Positions 8,574-20,264 of a stretch of 64,000 bases of DNA are shown one piece after another. Numbering within the stretch: position 1 is the first letter of the stretch; each line of letters starts with the position of its first letter. Under the pieces are notes generated by a model. The model was given only the letters and a program-made list of their open reading frames with translations. It did not search any database and was not told where the DNA came from. Origin of the DNA: Staphylococcus felis (GTDB taxonomy: Bacteria > Bacillota > Bacilli > Staphylococcales > Staphylococcaceae); assembly GCF_003012915.1 (NCBI RefSeq), contig NZ_CP027770.1, positions 2,046,001 through 2,110,000 on the forward strand, written 5' to 3'. The position numbers and the translations under genes were made by a program.

Positions 8574-11204
8574 TTAGATTGATTTAATATAATTTTTAAT
8601 AAATTGTAATGCCTCTGTTATCTTTTCAGGTTGCGTTCCGCCTCCTTGAGCCAAATCAGGACGGCCGCCTCCTTTACCACCTACTTGAGGTGCTAAGTTT
8701 TTAATGATATCTCCGGCTTTAATTTTGTCTGTATAATTTTTAGGAACAGATGCAATCAATCCCACTTTTTCATTATGACGACTTGCTAAAATGATAACTG
8801 TATCTTGTAATTTCGATTTGAAATCATCCATTGTTGACCTTAAAGCTTTTGGATTATCTACTTCTATTTCTGAGATTAAAACAGGTAAGTCATTAATCAT
8901 TATCACTTGATCTTTAATGTCGCCCATTTTCAGTTGATTGATTTCTTTATTTTTTTCATCTAGTTGTTGTTGTAATGCTTTTTCATTGCTTTGTAATTGA
9001 ATGGTTTTTTCAATAACTTGTGAATCATCTTTTGCTTTCAGTTGAACTTTAACATTTTTGAAAAGTTCTAAATAGTGTTCAAGGTATAAGAATGCTTCTT
9101 GACCTGTAACAGCCTCTATTCTTCTAATACCTGCTCCAGTTCCAGATTCACTTACAATTTTAAACAAACCGATTTCAGAAGTGTTAGAAACATGTGTGCC
9201 TCCGCATAGTTCAATAGAGAAAGGACGCATATCAACAACTCGTACAACATCACCATACTTTTCGCCAAATAATGCCATTGCTCCTAATGATTTTGCGTCT
9301 TCAATTGACATTTCGTGAATTTGGACATGAATATTATTCCAAATTTCTTGATTTACTTTTTGTTCAACAAGCGCAACTTCTTCTTTGGTCATTGGTGCAA
9401 TATGTGAAAAGTCAAAGCGAAGACGTTTACTTTCAACTAATGAACCAGCTTGATTAACGTGATTACCTAATACTTCTTTTAAAGCTGCATGGAGTAAATG
9501 TGTTGCACTATGATTTTTCTTAATAGCCTCTCGTTCTGTTGCATTGACTTTGACGTGACACGGATCATTTGTATGAATTGTACCAAATTTAACATAACCT
9601 TTATGCAAGTGCTGACCATTAGGTGCTTTAGTCACTTCAGTTACTTCAATTTCAAATGACTCGCCCTCAACTATGCCATTATCAGCAACTTGACCACCAC
9701 TCACAGCATAAAATGGTGTTTTATCTAGTATAAAAAATATGGTTTCGCCACTTTCAGCTTGTTGGACACGTTTACCATTTAAAATAATATCAGTCATTTG
9801 AGATTGAGATTGCAAAGTATCGTAACCAACGAATTCACTTTTTGTTGTAATGTTTTTAAGGACTTCATTTTGAACTTGCATTGACTGACTGTTCTGACGT
9901 GCTTGTCTTGCTCTATCACGTTGTGCTTGCATATGCGTTTCAAAAGATTCCATGTCGATTTTAAGGCCTTCATTTTCAGCGATTTCTTCGGTTAATTCAA
10001 TCGGGAAACCATATGTGTCATATAACTTGAAGGCATCAGACCCAGCGATTGTATTTTGATTCATTTTTGCTTCAGCTATCATATCATTTAGAATGGATAA
10101 ACCTTCTTCTAATGTTTCATGGAATCTTTCTTCTTCTGATTGAATGACTTTCGCAATGAAATCTTGTTTTTCTTTAACGTTTGGATAATAGGGTTCCATA
10201 ATCGTTGCTACAATTTCAACAAGTTTATACATGAATGGTTCATTAATATTAAGGCTTTGGCTAAATCTAACTGCACGTCTAAGTAAGCGGCGTAATACAT
10301 AACCTCGCCCTTCATTTGCTGGTAAAGCACCGTCCGAAATAGCAAATGCAATAGTTCTAATATGATCTGCAATAACTTTAAAGGCAACATCTAAAGAATC
10401 ATCAACAAGATACTTTTGGCCAGAAACTTTCTCAACTTCTTCAATAATAGGTATAAACAAATCTGTTTCATAGTTTGTTTTTACATCTTGAGATATTGAG
10501 GCCATACGCTCCAGACCCATCCCGGTATCAATATTTTTATTTGGTAGTGGTGTGTAGCTATGATCTTTATTATGATTAAATTCACTAAATACAAGGTTCC
10601 ATACCTCTAAATATCTTTCATTTTCTCCCCCAGGATACATTTCTTCTTTAGGATCCTTTGTACCATATGATTCCCCACGGTCATAAAAAATTTCGGTATT
10701 TGGACCGGATGGCCCTTCACCAATATCCCAGAAGTTCCCCTCTATACGAATAATACGGTCTTCTGTTAAACCAATCATATCATGCCATAATCGATATGCT
10801 TCAGTGTCTTCAGGATGAATCGTTACATATAGTTTTGCTGGATCGATAGCCATCCACTTCTCACTCGTTAAAAATTCCCAAGCATATTCGATAGCTTCAC
10901 GTTTAAAATAATCACCAATTGAAAAATTACCCAACATTTCAAAAAATGTATGATGACGTGCTGTAAAACCAACATTCTCAATATCATTCGTTCGAATTGA
11001 TTTTTGCGCATTAACAATTCTCGGTTTTTGAGGTATTTCACGTCCGTCAAAATACTTTTTTAAAGTCGCTACACCTGAATTAATCCAAAGTAATGAATTA
11101 TCATCAATTGGCACTAAAGGTGCAGATGGTTCAACCATATGACCTTTTTCCTTAAAAAAGTCTATATACATTTGTCTAATTTCACTCGCTTTTAATCGCT
11201 TCAT
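8574..11204 (-). CDS. alaS: Alanyl-tRNA synthetase
   Basis: This 876-residue class II synthetase charges tRNA-Ala. The N-terminal catalytic core carries [15 protein letters not shown]. The editing domain carries the zinc-binding pairs HSATHLLH and CGGTH. A C-terminal coiled coil precedes the glycine-rich [14 protein letters not shown] segment of the C-Ala domain. Length and domain order are normal. An alanine-type T-box leader lies directly upstream, so expression should rise when uncharged tRNA-Ala accumulates. The ireB-ruvX-yrzB genes follow downstream. Confidence 0.98.
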   Translation of the reverse strand: MKRLKASEIRQMYIDFFKEKGHMVEPSAPLVPIDDNSLLWINSGVATLKKYFDGREIPQKPRIVNAQKSIRTNDIENVGFTARHHTFFEMLGNFSIGDYFKREAIEYAWEFLTSEKWMAIDPAKLYVTIHPEDTEAYRLWHDMIGLTEDRIIRIEGNFWDIGEGPSGPNTEIFYDRGESYGTKDPKEEMYPGGENERYLEVWNLVFSEFNHNKDHSYTPLPNKNIDTGMGLERMASISQDVKTNYETDLFIPIIEEVEKVSGQKYLVDDSLDVAFKVIADHIRTIAFAISDGALPANEGRGYVLRRLLRRAVRFSQSLNINEPFMYKLVEIVATIMEPYYPNVKEKQDFIAKVIQSEEERFHETLEEGLSILNDMIAEAKMNQNTIAGSDAFKLYDTYGFPIELTEEIAENEGLKIDMESFETHMQAQRDRARQARQNSQSMQVQNEVLKNITTKSEFVGYDTLQSQSQMTDIILNGKRVQQAESGETIFFILDKTPFYAVSGGQVADNGIVEGESFEIEVTEVTKAPNGQHLHKGYVKFGTIHTNDPCHVKVNATEREAIKKNHSATHLLHAALKEVLGNHVNQAGSLVESKRLRFDFSHIAPMTKEEVALVEQKVNQEIWNNIHVQIHEMSIEDAKSLGAMALFGEKYGDVVRVVDMRPFSIELCGGTHVSNTSEIGLFKIVSESGTGAGIRRIEAVTGQEAFLYLEHYLELFKNVKVQLKAKDDSQVIEKTIQLQSNEKALQQQLDEKNKEINQLKMGDIKDQVIMINDLPVLISEIEVDNPKALRSTMDDFKSKLQDTVIILASRHNEKVGLIASVPKNYTDKIKAGDIIKNLAPQVGGKGGGRPDLAQGGGTQPEKITEALQFIKNYIKSI

Positions 11205-11224
11205 TTACAGCCACTCCTTTATAC

Positions 11225-11430
11225 AGTTCAAAAAAATAAAAAAACACCCATCCACAAAAGGGACGAATGCTTCGCGGTACCACCCTAGTTATGATTATAT
11301 CTAATCATCACTCATTAAATATCGACATGGATACATAGTAGCGTTCAATTACACAACTCGTACTTTCTCAGCTTTCTGTACGTCTCTGTATAGTTGCTTA
11401 GTAATCTACTCATCTATGTATTTAACTTCA
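11225..11430 (-). promoter_or_regulatory. T-box riboswitch of alaS
   Basis: The conserved T-box motif AGGGTGGTACCGCG reads on the minus strand at 11273-11286, followed by a terminator-type hairpin with a long T run (11233-11265). In the long 5' stem region, a GCT alanine codon in the context GAACGCTAC is the probable specifier. Uncharged tRNA-Ala would pair with the TGG bulge and favour the antiterminator. The specifier assignment is by eye. Confidence 0.9.
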
Positions 11431-11435
11431 TTTAA

Positions 11436-11464
11436 ATTATAAGTAAGAGTCTAAACTTTGTCAA
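11436..11464 (-). promoter_or_regulatory. Consensus sigma-A promoter of the alaS leader
   Basis: On the minus strand TTGACA, a 17-bp spacer and TATAAT form a perfect consensus promoter. The -35 box and spacer overlap the last codons of recD2. The transcript would begin at the 5' end of the T-box leader. Confidence 0.85.
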
Positions 11465-13847
11465 TTTCTAAAAAATCATATGGTGTTATCTTTGCCATAT
11501 TAATCATAGGATCAATCTTAGAAATAGTGTCTTCTGTTAAAACAATAGATTGATGATCATTTGATGTTTCGGATTCACGTATATCATCCGTATCGTTAAA
11601 ATACTGTCGTAAAAACGTTGCCAAGTACGTTAACCTTGTTTGTCCTTCTGTCGTTAATCCTATGTTAAACGCCTCCGCTTCACCTAAAAAGACAAGCGAT
11701 TGCTTTGCGCGTGTAAGACCAGTGTAAAGTATGGGTTTTTGTAACATTCGAAAATACTGCTTAACTATAGGCATAATCACAATTGGAAATTCTGATCCTT
11801 GTGCTTTATGAATTGATGTGCAATAAGCATGTGTCAGTTCAATTAAATCTGATCGTATGAATGTAATTTCATTTCCTTCAAAATCTACTACGACTACATC
11901 TTTATTCAAATCATTTTCTTTTGCCCAAAAAATACCAACAATCTCTCCAATATCTCCATTGAATATATTGTCGTTTGGCCTGTTGACAAGTTGTAACACT
12001 TTGTCCCCTTTACGAAACTTTACTTCACCAAAATCAATTTCACGATGTTCATCATCGTGTTTTGGGTTTAATATATTTTGTAAAACTTCATTTAATTTTT
12101 TTATCCCAGCACTACCACGGTACATCGGAGCTAACACCTGAATATCTGACATCGTATATCCTTTTTTGACAGCATTTTTTACAACTTTATCAACAACACT
12201 AGGAATTTGTTCAGCATGACATGGAATAAACGAGCGATCATGATATCTTTCAGTAATGTCAACGTTAAGTCCTGTTTTCATACGATGTGCTAATTCAATA
12301 ATGCTCGAACCATCTTGTTGTCTGAAGACTTCAGTTAAGTTAATTCTAGGTAGTACACCTGTATCAATTAAATCTTTAAACACTTGACCAGGACCAACTG
12401 ATGGGAGTTGATCTTCATCACCTACAAGTATCACTTGAGCATCTATTGGCACAGCTGATAAAAATTGATGAAACAACCATGTATCTACCATTGACATCTC
12501 ATCAATAATAATAAGCTTTGCACTGATTTCATAATCTAAAATATCGTCTGGCTTTGTTTCTTGACTCCAACCAATAAGGCGGTGAATGGTAGTTGCTTCA
12601 AGACCTGTAGATTCATAAAGTCGTTTAGAGGCACGGCCAGTCGGTGCAGCAAGTGCAATCGGAAACTCATCCTCTTCATAATCATTATAATCTAAAGATA
12701 AACCGTGTAATTCTGCATATAATTGAACAATCCCTTTAATTACAGTAGTCTTTCCTGTTCCTGGCCCACCTGTTAATAACATGACTTTGTGTTTCATTGC
12801 ATTTTCTAATGCATCTTTTTGAGAAGGGGCATAGTATACATGATTTTGTTCCTCGATTTGACCAATTTGTAATTGAATGTCCGAATCGTCAAATTTTGAA
12901 ATCATTTCAACATTGCTCAAAATTTTAAATAAGTTTTGAGTACTTTTTAGTTCAGAATAATAGAGGCTCGGTAACGACACATTTTCTTCAAAGTTGATTA
13001 ACTTTTTTTCTTCGTATAAGAATGTCAAAGTTTCTTTAATTTGTGTTGTTTCAATCGTTATATTTTGATTTTTGGACAATAACTGTACCGCTTCATTGAT
13101 AAGAGTTGATTCAGGTAGATATGTATGACCTTGTTTAATACATATTTCTTCAATTAAATAAAGCAATCCAGCTTTCAAACGATCTTGATTCGTTGGTGCT
13201 ATACCAAGTTGTAATGCAAGTTGATCAGCTTTTTGAAACCCTACACCTCGGATATCAAAAACCAATTGATACGGATTATTTTCAACGATTCGGATGGTGT
13301 CAGCTTTATAATATTGATAAATATCCATTGATAACTTTGCACCGAAACCTAGTTCATTTAGGCGAATCATTATTTGTTCGCTTTCCCGATTTTGGGTAAT
13401 CAGTTCAGCAATTTGTTGTTGCTTTGCTTTAGATAATTTAGGAACATCCGATAGAACAGATTCATCTCTTAATATTTGGGTAATAGCGTCTTCACCAATT
13501 GTATTTACGATTGATTCTGCTGTTTTTTTACCTATCCCTTTGAATAAATCGCTTGATAAATAAGCAATAACAGCATCTTTTGTTTGAGGGATTTCCTTTT
13601 GAAATGTCTCAGCTTTAAGTTGTTGGCCGTATCGAGGATGTAATACGATATGACCATGAAATATATACGTTTCGTCTTCCACGATGTCTGGAAAAAACCC
13701 AACAACCGTAGCCATATCACCGAAATCGCCATTTGACTCAAGAACTTCCACTTTTAAAACAGTGTAAAAGTTTTCGCTATTTTGAAATAAAATAAATTCG
13801 ATATTCCCTTTGATATATGTGCTATCTAATAATGTTGGGTTTTCCAC
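11451..13847 (-). CDS. recD2: ATP-dependent DNA helicase RecD2
   Basis: This 798-residue SF1B helicase is of the RecD2 type (B. subtilis YrrC), found without RecB or RecC. It has an extended N-terminal region with helix-hairpin-helix motifs (for example FKGIGKKTAESI) before the helicase core. The P-loop is GGPGTGKTT (360-368), the DEAD-like box is IIIDEMSMVD, and the C-terminal SIHKAQGSEFPIV is motif V/VI. RecD2 unwinds 5' to 3' and takes part in repair and replication-fork maintenance. It starts with GTG behind GGAGGAGGG, which lies in the end of the TPR gene upstream. Confidence 0.94.
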   Translation of the reverse strand: MENPTLLDSTYIKGNIEFILFQNSENFYTVLKVEVLESNGDFGDMATVVGFFPDIVEDETYIFHGHIVLHPRYGQQLKAETFQKEIPQTKDAVIAYLSSDLFKGIGKKTAESIVNTIGEDAITQILRDESVLSDVPKLSKAKQQQIAELITQNRESEQIMIRLNELGFGAKLSMDIYQYYKADTIRIVENNPYQLVFDIRGVGFQKADQLALQLGIAPTNQDRLKAGLLYLIEEICIKQGHTYLPESTLINEAVQLLSKNQNITIETTQIKETLTFLYEEKKLINFEENVSLPSLYYSELKSTQNLFKILSNVEMISKFDDSDIQLQIGQIEEQNHVYYAPSQKDALENAMKHKVMLLTGGPGTGKTTVIKGIVQLYAELHGLSLDYNDYEEDEFPIALAAPTGRASKRLYESTGLEATTIHRLIGWSQETKPDDILDYEISAKLIIIDEMSMVDTWLFHQFLSAVPIDAQVILVGDEDQLPSVGPGQVFKDLIDTGVLPRINLTEVFRQQDGSSIIELAHRMKTGLNVDITERYHDRSFIPCHAEQIPSVVDKVVKNAVKKGYTMSDIQVLAPMYRGSAGIKKLNEVLQNILNPKHDDEHREIDFGEVKFRKGDKVLQLVNRPNDNIFNGDIGEIVGIFWAKENDLNKDVVVVDFEGNEITFIRSDLIELTHAYCTSIHKAQGSEFPIVIMPIVKQYFRMLQKPILYTGLTRAKQSLVFLGEAEAFNIGLTTEGQTRLTYLATFLRQYFNDTDDIRESETSNDHQSIVLTEDTISKIDPMINMAKITPYDFLEIDKV

Positions 13848-13851
13848 AATC

Positions 13852-14526
13852 TTAGCCCTCCTCCTCTTCTTTTATAGCTTTAAAGGTTTTCAGCGCATGT
13901 TGACTTAACAAGTGACTAGAATCCATTTGTATCGCACGTTCAAATCCTTTTATAGCTACATCGATATTCTCATTTTGCATATACATCGCTAGTGTTAAAT
14001 TATATTGTGCATCTGCATGTTGGTCATCATATTCTAAAATTTGATTCAAAATTGGAATGGCTTGATCGAATAATTCAAGTTCGCATAATACTAATGCATA
14101 TTGAAATTGTAACGCGATATCATCAAACGCTTGATCCAATTCAGATGCACGCATTAAGTATGGTAACGCTTCTTTTTTAGCATTAAGTTGAACAAAAGAT
14201 AAACCTAACATAAAATTCGTATCTTTAGTATCAAAGCCCTTTTGTTTTGCAATTTGATACAATTTAATGGCTTCTTGAAAGCGTTGCTCATTAAAATAGA
14301 TATTCGCAAAATTATAATAAATACTGCCGTTTTCAGGTTGCAACGTTATAGCGCGTTGAAAGAAACGTTCAGCTTTTTCAGTCTCATTCGCTTCAGCAAG
14401 TAGTATACCCGAGTTGATGTAATTTTCTACTTCTTCGGGGTTGTTTTCAATATTATCAAAACAGGCTTGTAATGCTTTATCGAAATGCCCTTGTTGTATC
14501 AATTGATGAATCTTTTCGTGTTCCAT
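13852..14526 (-). CDS. Tetratricopeptide repeat protein (YrrB-like)
   Basis: This 224-residue soluble protein is built of tandem TPR units, for example GSIYYNFANIYFNEQRFQEAIKLY and the following repeats. Such helical solenoids bind partner proteins; no enzyme motif is present. The same gene lies between recD2 (yrrC) and mnmA in B. subtilis as yrrB. I chose the ATG at 14526 because AAGGTG lies 9 bp upstream; an in-frame GTG at 14538 overlaps that site. The partner is unknown. Confidence 0.88.
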   Translation of the reverse strand: MEHEKIHQLIQQGHFDKALQACFDNIENNPEEVENYINSGILLAEANETEKAERFFQRAITLQPENGSIYYNFANIYFNEQRFQEAIKLYQIAKQKGFDTKDTNFMLGLSFVQLNAKKEALPYLMRASELDQAFDDIALQFQYALVLCELELFDQAIPILNQILEYDDQHADAQYNLTLAMYMQNENIDVAIKGFERAIQMDSSHLLSQHALKTFKAIKEEEEG

Positions 14527-14578
14527 TGTTATTATCACCTTATCGTTATTTTAAGTTATATATCGACATACTAATCTA

Positions 14579-16833
<2,255 letters not shown>

Positions 16834-17105
16834 AATATATGACAGTCCTTTCTCATATTCAATGTTCCTATTTTAGCATTAGTTTTTTTAAAATTCTAGT
16901 CTATTGTTTGATGGGAAGTCCTAGTATATATGATAAAAATTGTATCAATATTTATTAAATTATGATTTCAGATGAAGTTTTTCTTATGGAAAGTGAGACA
17001 AAAAATGATACGTTACATGATAAACCGTTCGTTTAATTCAGAATACAATACGTGATATAGTATAGATAGCATGAAATTAATGATGTATGAAAGGAGCAGT
17101 ATGTA

Positions 17106-18131
17106 TTGACGACACATCTTAAATATTCAGCACTTAACCTTGTTCCAATCCGCGAAGGTTACAGTGATATGGATGCAATTGACCAACATATTATATTGGC
17201 AAAACACTTAGAAAAATGTGGTTACGAGCGTTTATGGATTGCAGAACATCATAATGCACCTAACCTTGTAAGCTCTGCAACGTCACTTTTAATCCAACAT
17301 ACTTTAGCCCATACAAAAACAATGCGCATCGGTTCAGGCGGAATTATGTTGCCTAATCATGCGCCATTAATAGTAGCTGAACAATTTGGTACACTTCATA
17401 AAATATATGGAAACCGTGTTGACTTAGGTTTGGGTCGTGCTCCAGGTACTGATATGGCAACTGCTAGTGCCCTAAGACGCAATCAACATGATGGTGTATA
17501 TCAATTTCCAGAAGAAGTACGACAACTCTTACAGTATTTTGGACCTGAAACAAATCAAGGCTATGTTAAAGCGATACCTGCAGTTGGAACAGACGTCCCC
17601 ATTTATATACTAGGTTCCTCAACTGACTCTGCTCACGTTGCAGCCAGCGAGGGGTTACCTTATGTTTTTGCAGGACATTTTGCACCTGATCAAATGAAAG
17701 AAGCTCTTGAAATATATCGAGAACGCTTCGAACCATCTCGTCATCTTGAACAACCTTATATCATCGTTTGTTTAAATACAATTGTTGCAGAAACTGATGC
17801 CATTGCTCACCACTTAGCGACAACCCAAGTTCAAGTTTTTGCAAACATCTTAAACGGTAGAATGCGCAAAATACAACCTCCAGTTGAAGATTTATCAACT
17901 ATCTTGTCACCTCGTATTTTAACAATGTCTCAACAGCGTGTCGCACAATCACTTATAGGTAGCGATGAAACCGTGAAAGAAAAAATTAAAAATTTTCTAA
18001 TAGAATACGGTAATATTAATGAGATTATGGCTGTAAGCTACATTTACGACGAATCAGCACAACATCAATCCTATGCGCGATTTAAACACATAATGGACGA
18101 TTTAAATCAGGCGAAACATATAACTTCATAA
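17106..18131 (+). CDS. Luciferase-like (LLM class) flavin-dependent oxidoreductase
   Basis: This 341-residue protein has the bacterial-luciferase-like TIM-barrel fold (MsnO8-type LLM oxidoreductase). It shows YERLWIAEHHN, MRIGSGGIMLPNHAPL and the flavin-binding VDLGLGRAPGTD. Members use reduced FMN or F420, and FMN is the likely cofactor in Staphylococcus. The substrate cannot be predicted. The start is TTG with AAAGGAG about 8 bp upstream; an ATG within that gap is closed immediately by a stop. It is one of the few plus-strand genes, divergent from the desulfurase gene, with a terminator following. Confidence 0.88.
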   Translation: MTTHLKYSALNLVPIREGYSDMDAIDQHIILAKHLEKCGYERLWIAEHHNAPNLVSSATSLLIQHTLAHTKTMRIGSGGIMLPNHAPLIVAEQFGTLHKIYGNRVDLGLGRAPGTDMATASALRRNQHDGVYQFPEEVRQLLQYFGPETNQGYVKAIPAVGTDVPIYILGSSTDSAHVAASEGLPYVFAGHFAPDQMKEALEIYRERFEPSRHLEQPYIIVCLNTIVAETDAIAHHLATTQVQVFANILNGRMRKIQPPVEDLSTILSPRILTMSQQRVAQSLIGSDETVKEKIKNFLIEYGNINEIMAVSYIYDESAQHQSYARFKHIMDDLNQAKHITS

Positions 18132-18149
18132 ATACAATTCACTATTTAA

Positions 18150-18188
18150 AAATCCTCAAAATTCATTATTCATGAACTTTGAGGATTT
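18150..18188. terminator. Terminator after the luciferase-like gene
   Basis: An 11-bp perfect stem, AAATCCTCAAA at 18150-18160 against 18178-18188, lies 19 bp beyond the plus-strand stop. It may work in both directions, because the small gene at 18308 converges on it. The T tract is weak. Confidence 0.6.
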
Positions 18189-18307
18189 AATGTTTAAATG
18201 GATGAAAAGGCGTTTAGGATTTGAACATCATTTTTGCAACTGAAAGACCGTTTATAGGCTCCTCAGAAGAAAATGTTGTTATATACTAACCTCTGTAATA
18301 TCAATTC

Positions 18308-18463
18308 TTATTTTTTATCTCCAGTAAACTTATCAAGAGCATCTTTTGCTTTATCTAAAATGCTACCATCTTCTTTTTTACTATCCTTGTTTTGAGAATC
18401 TTGATATTTATCATAGGCGTCTTTTGCTTTGTTTAAATATTCTTCGCCTTGCTTCTTATCCAT
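18308..18463 (-). CDS. Small lysine-rich protein, 51 residues, paired with the CsbD-like gene
   Basis: A 51-codon frame begins [19 protein letters not shown] and ends DKFTGDKK. AAGGAGG lies 7 bp before its ATG, and that ATG overlaps the stop of the CsbD-like gene as TAATG, so the two are probably coupled. Two related blocks, LNKAKDAYDKY and LDKAKDALDKF, resemble the C-terminal part of the CsbD-like protein, which suggests a shortened duplicate. It has no signal peptide or membrane segment and would be charged and helical or disordered. Its function is unknown, perhaps in a stress response like CsbD. Confidence 0.75.
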   Translation of the reverse strand: MDKKQGEEYLNKAKDAYDKYQDSQNKDSKKEDGSILDKAKDALDKFTGDKK

Positions 18464-18663
18464 TATTTATCCTCCTTATTACCTTTGAATTTATCAATAA
18501 ATTCATTTGCTTTATTTTTTGCGTTTTCAACAACTTCTTTTGCCTTACCTGAAGCTTTATCCTCTTTACCTTCATTTTCTAATTGCTTATTATCAGTAAC
18601 ATTGCCTACTGTTTCTTTTACGTTACCTTTTGCTTGTTCGAATTTGTTTTCATTTTCTGCCAT
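18463..18663 (-). CDS. CsbD family stress protein
   Basis: This 66-residue hydrophilic protein belongs to the CsbD family, whose members are general-stress (sigma-B type) proteins of unknown mechanism. It has the N-terminal block [20 protein letters not shown] followed by [15 protein letters not shown] good AGGAGG precedes the ATG. The next gene encodes a related 51-residue protein with overlapping start and stop. No sigma-B promoter is assigned by eye. Confidence 0.88.
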   Translation of the reverse strand: MAENENKFEQAKGNVKETVGNVTDNKQLENEGKEDKASGKAKEVVENAKNKANEFIDKFKGNKEDK

Positions 18664-18733
18664 GTTGAAAAACCTCCTTGAATACTAATTTCTTTAATAG
18701 TATTCCACGGGTTATTATTTTTAAACATGCATA

Positions 18734-19564
18734 TTAAAATTCTTCATATATAGCAGGGTCTTGATTTTTTCTGCGTCCATTTTTTTGTGTTAACTGATCT
18801 ATTGTATTTAAATCATCTTGTGATAATTCAAAGTCAAAAATTGAAATGTTTTCAATTTGTCTTGCTGGTGAGGTTGCTTTAGGAATTGGCATGATGCCAT
18901 TTTGTATATGCCACTTCAAAATGACTTGAGCTACTGTTTTTTCATGTTTTTCTGCTATTTCTGCCAGTACTTGCTCTTGCATAACACCATTATCTCGACC
19001 TAATGGACTCCATGCTTGCGTCAAAATACCTTTTTTCATGTGAAATGAAATCATATCTTTTTGATTAAAGTAAGGGTGGCATTCTATTTGATTAACGACT
19101 GGTAAAACACCTGTTTCTTTTTCAAGTGCTTCAATATGCTCTGGCAAAAAGTTACAAACCCCTATCGATTTTATGAGGCCCGCTTTTTGAGCAGCTATCA
19201 TTGCTTTCCATGCTTCAACATATTTTCCTTGTTTAGGGTTTGGCCAATGAATTAAATACAAATCGATATAATCTAGTCCCAGTCGATAAAGCGATTCTTG
19301 AATCGTTACAAATACGTCATCATATGCTTGATAACGACCAGGAAGCTTGGATGTTACAAAAAGTTCACAACGCGGGACGTGGCTCATTTTTATTGCTTGT
19401 CCTACAGCACCTTCGTTCTCATAATTATATGCGGTATCTAAAACCCGATATCCAATGCGAATGGCCTCACTCATTGCATGTGCACCCATAGTACCATTCA
19501 ATTTGTATGTTCCAAAGCCTAATTGATCAATATTTTGATTATTATTTAATTTATATGTATCCAT
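18734..19564 (-). CDS. Aldo/keto reductase
   Basis: This 276-residue NADPH-dependent aldo/keto reductase has the (beta/alpha)8 fold. The catalytic tetrad is visible as Asp and Tyr in VLDTAYNYENE, Lys in FVTSKLPG and His in LYLIHWPNP. IKSIGVCNF and the C-terminal IPKATSPARQIENI segment bind the cofactor. The family reduces aldehydes such as methylglyoxal or 2,5-diketogluconate, and the actual substrate cannot be read from the sequence. It stands alone between the CsbD-like gene and cymR. Confidence 0.92.
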   Translation of the reverse strand: MDTYKLNNNQNIDQLGFGTYKLNGTMGAHAMSEAIRIGYRVLDTAYNYENEGAVGQAIKMSHVPRCELFVTSKLPGRYQAYDDVFVTIQESLYRLGLDYIDLYLIHWPNPKQGKYVEAWKAMIAAQKAGLIKSIGVCNFLPEHIEALEKETGVLPVVNQIECHPYFNQKDMISFHMKKGILTQAWSPLGRDNGVMQEQVLAEIAEKHEKTVAQVILKWHIQNGIMPIPKATSPARQIENISIFDFELSQDDLNTIDQLTQKNGRRKNQDPAIYEEF

Positions 19565-19706
19565 CGTAAACCTCCTCTTATTTAATATAGTTTAAACAAT
19601 CTGGAAAGCAAAAAATAATGAATATGACGACGTTGAACCAGTGAATAGTGTTTACTACTGATGTCGCACTGTTTGGAAGAAGGATTTTAGACAGCTTACG
19701 CTAAAC

Positions 19707-20129
19707 TTAGATAAAGAACATATAACCTTCGAGCTTATCACTTTGTTCTTTATAATCTGCTAAGGATTGTAAAGTCGTTTGGTCTAACACATCTTTGACA
19801 GCGTCTCTCATTTGTAACCAGAGTTTTTGTTGTGCTGGCGGTTCTGATTCGATACGTTCAACAATGGTTAATGGTCCTTCTAATAAACGTATAATATCAC
19901 CTGCTGTTATCTCTTCGGCTGGCATTTTTAATTCATAACCACCTTTTGCACCTCTCACACTGCGAATAAGTCCAGCATTTCTTAAAGGCCCAACGAGTTG
20001 CTCTAAGTATAAATCGCTTAAATTATTTTCTTCAGCTATTGTTTTTAATGATACGCAGCCTGTCCCTTTTCTTTTAGCCAATGCAATCATCAAAGTTAGA
20101 CCGTATCTTCCTTTAGTAGAAATTTTCAT
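19707..20129 (-). CDS. cymR: Rrf2-family cysteine metabolism repressor CymR
   Basis: This 140-residue Rrf2 regulator has an N-terminal winged helix (MKISTKGRYGLTLMIALA, NNLSDLYLEQLVGPLR). It lacks the three-cysteine cluster of Fe-S sensing Rrf2 proteins such as IscR and NsrR, which fits CymR. With cysteine synthase CysK, CymR represses cysteine uptake and synthesis genes. The position divergent from rarA and near the desulfurase/mnmA pair matches B. subtilis yrzC. A promoter is visible at 20186-20214. Confidence 0.9.
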   Translation of the reverse strand: MKISTKGRYGLTLMIALAKRKGTGCVSLKTIAEENNLSDLYLEQLVGPLRNAGLIRSVRGAKGGYELKMPAEEITAGDIIRLLEGPLTIVERIESEPPAQQKLWLQMRDAVKDVLDQTTLQSLADYKEQSDKLEGYMFFI

Positions 20130-20185
20130 ATTTTAACCTCACCTTACATAATCCGATTTACTTAAAATTTAACAGTATTTATATT

Positions 20186-20214
20186 ATTATAATACCAATA
20201 TAGCTACACTACAA
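20186..20214 (-). promoter_or_regulatory. Putative cymR promoter
   Basis: The minus strand shows TTGTAG, a 17-bp spacer and TATAAT about 57 bp upstream of the cymR start. An exact 11-bp inverted repeat, CCTTACATAAT at 20142-20152 and its complement at 20238-20248, lies on either side of this intergenic region, next to the start of each gene. Confidence 0.55.
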
Positions 20215-20264
20215 AGCATAACATATTTTATATTAATATTATGTAAGGATTGGAGTAATTTTAA

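Noticed and set aside
16985..17000. Recurring GTGAGACA/GTTGAGACA/GCCGAGACA motif near 16988, 44046 and 60735
   Set aside because: Short G-A-G-A-C blocks are common in staphylococcal terminators; three loose matches do not make a repeat family.
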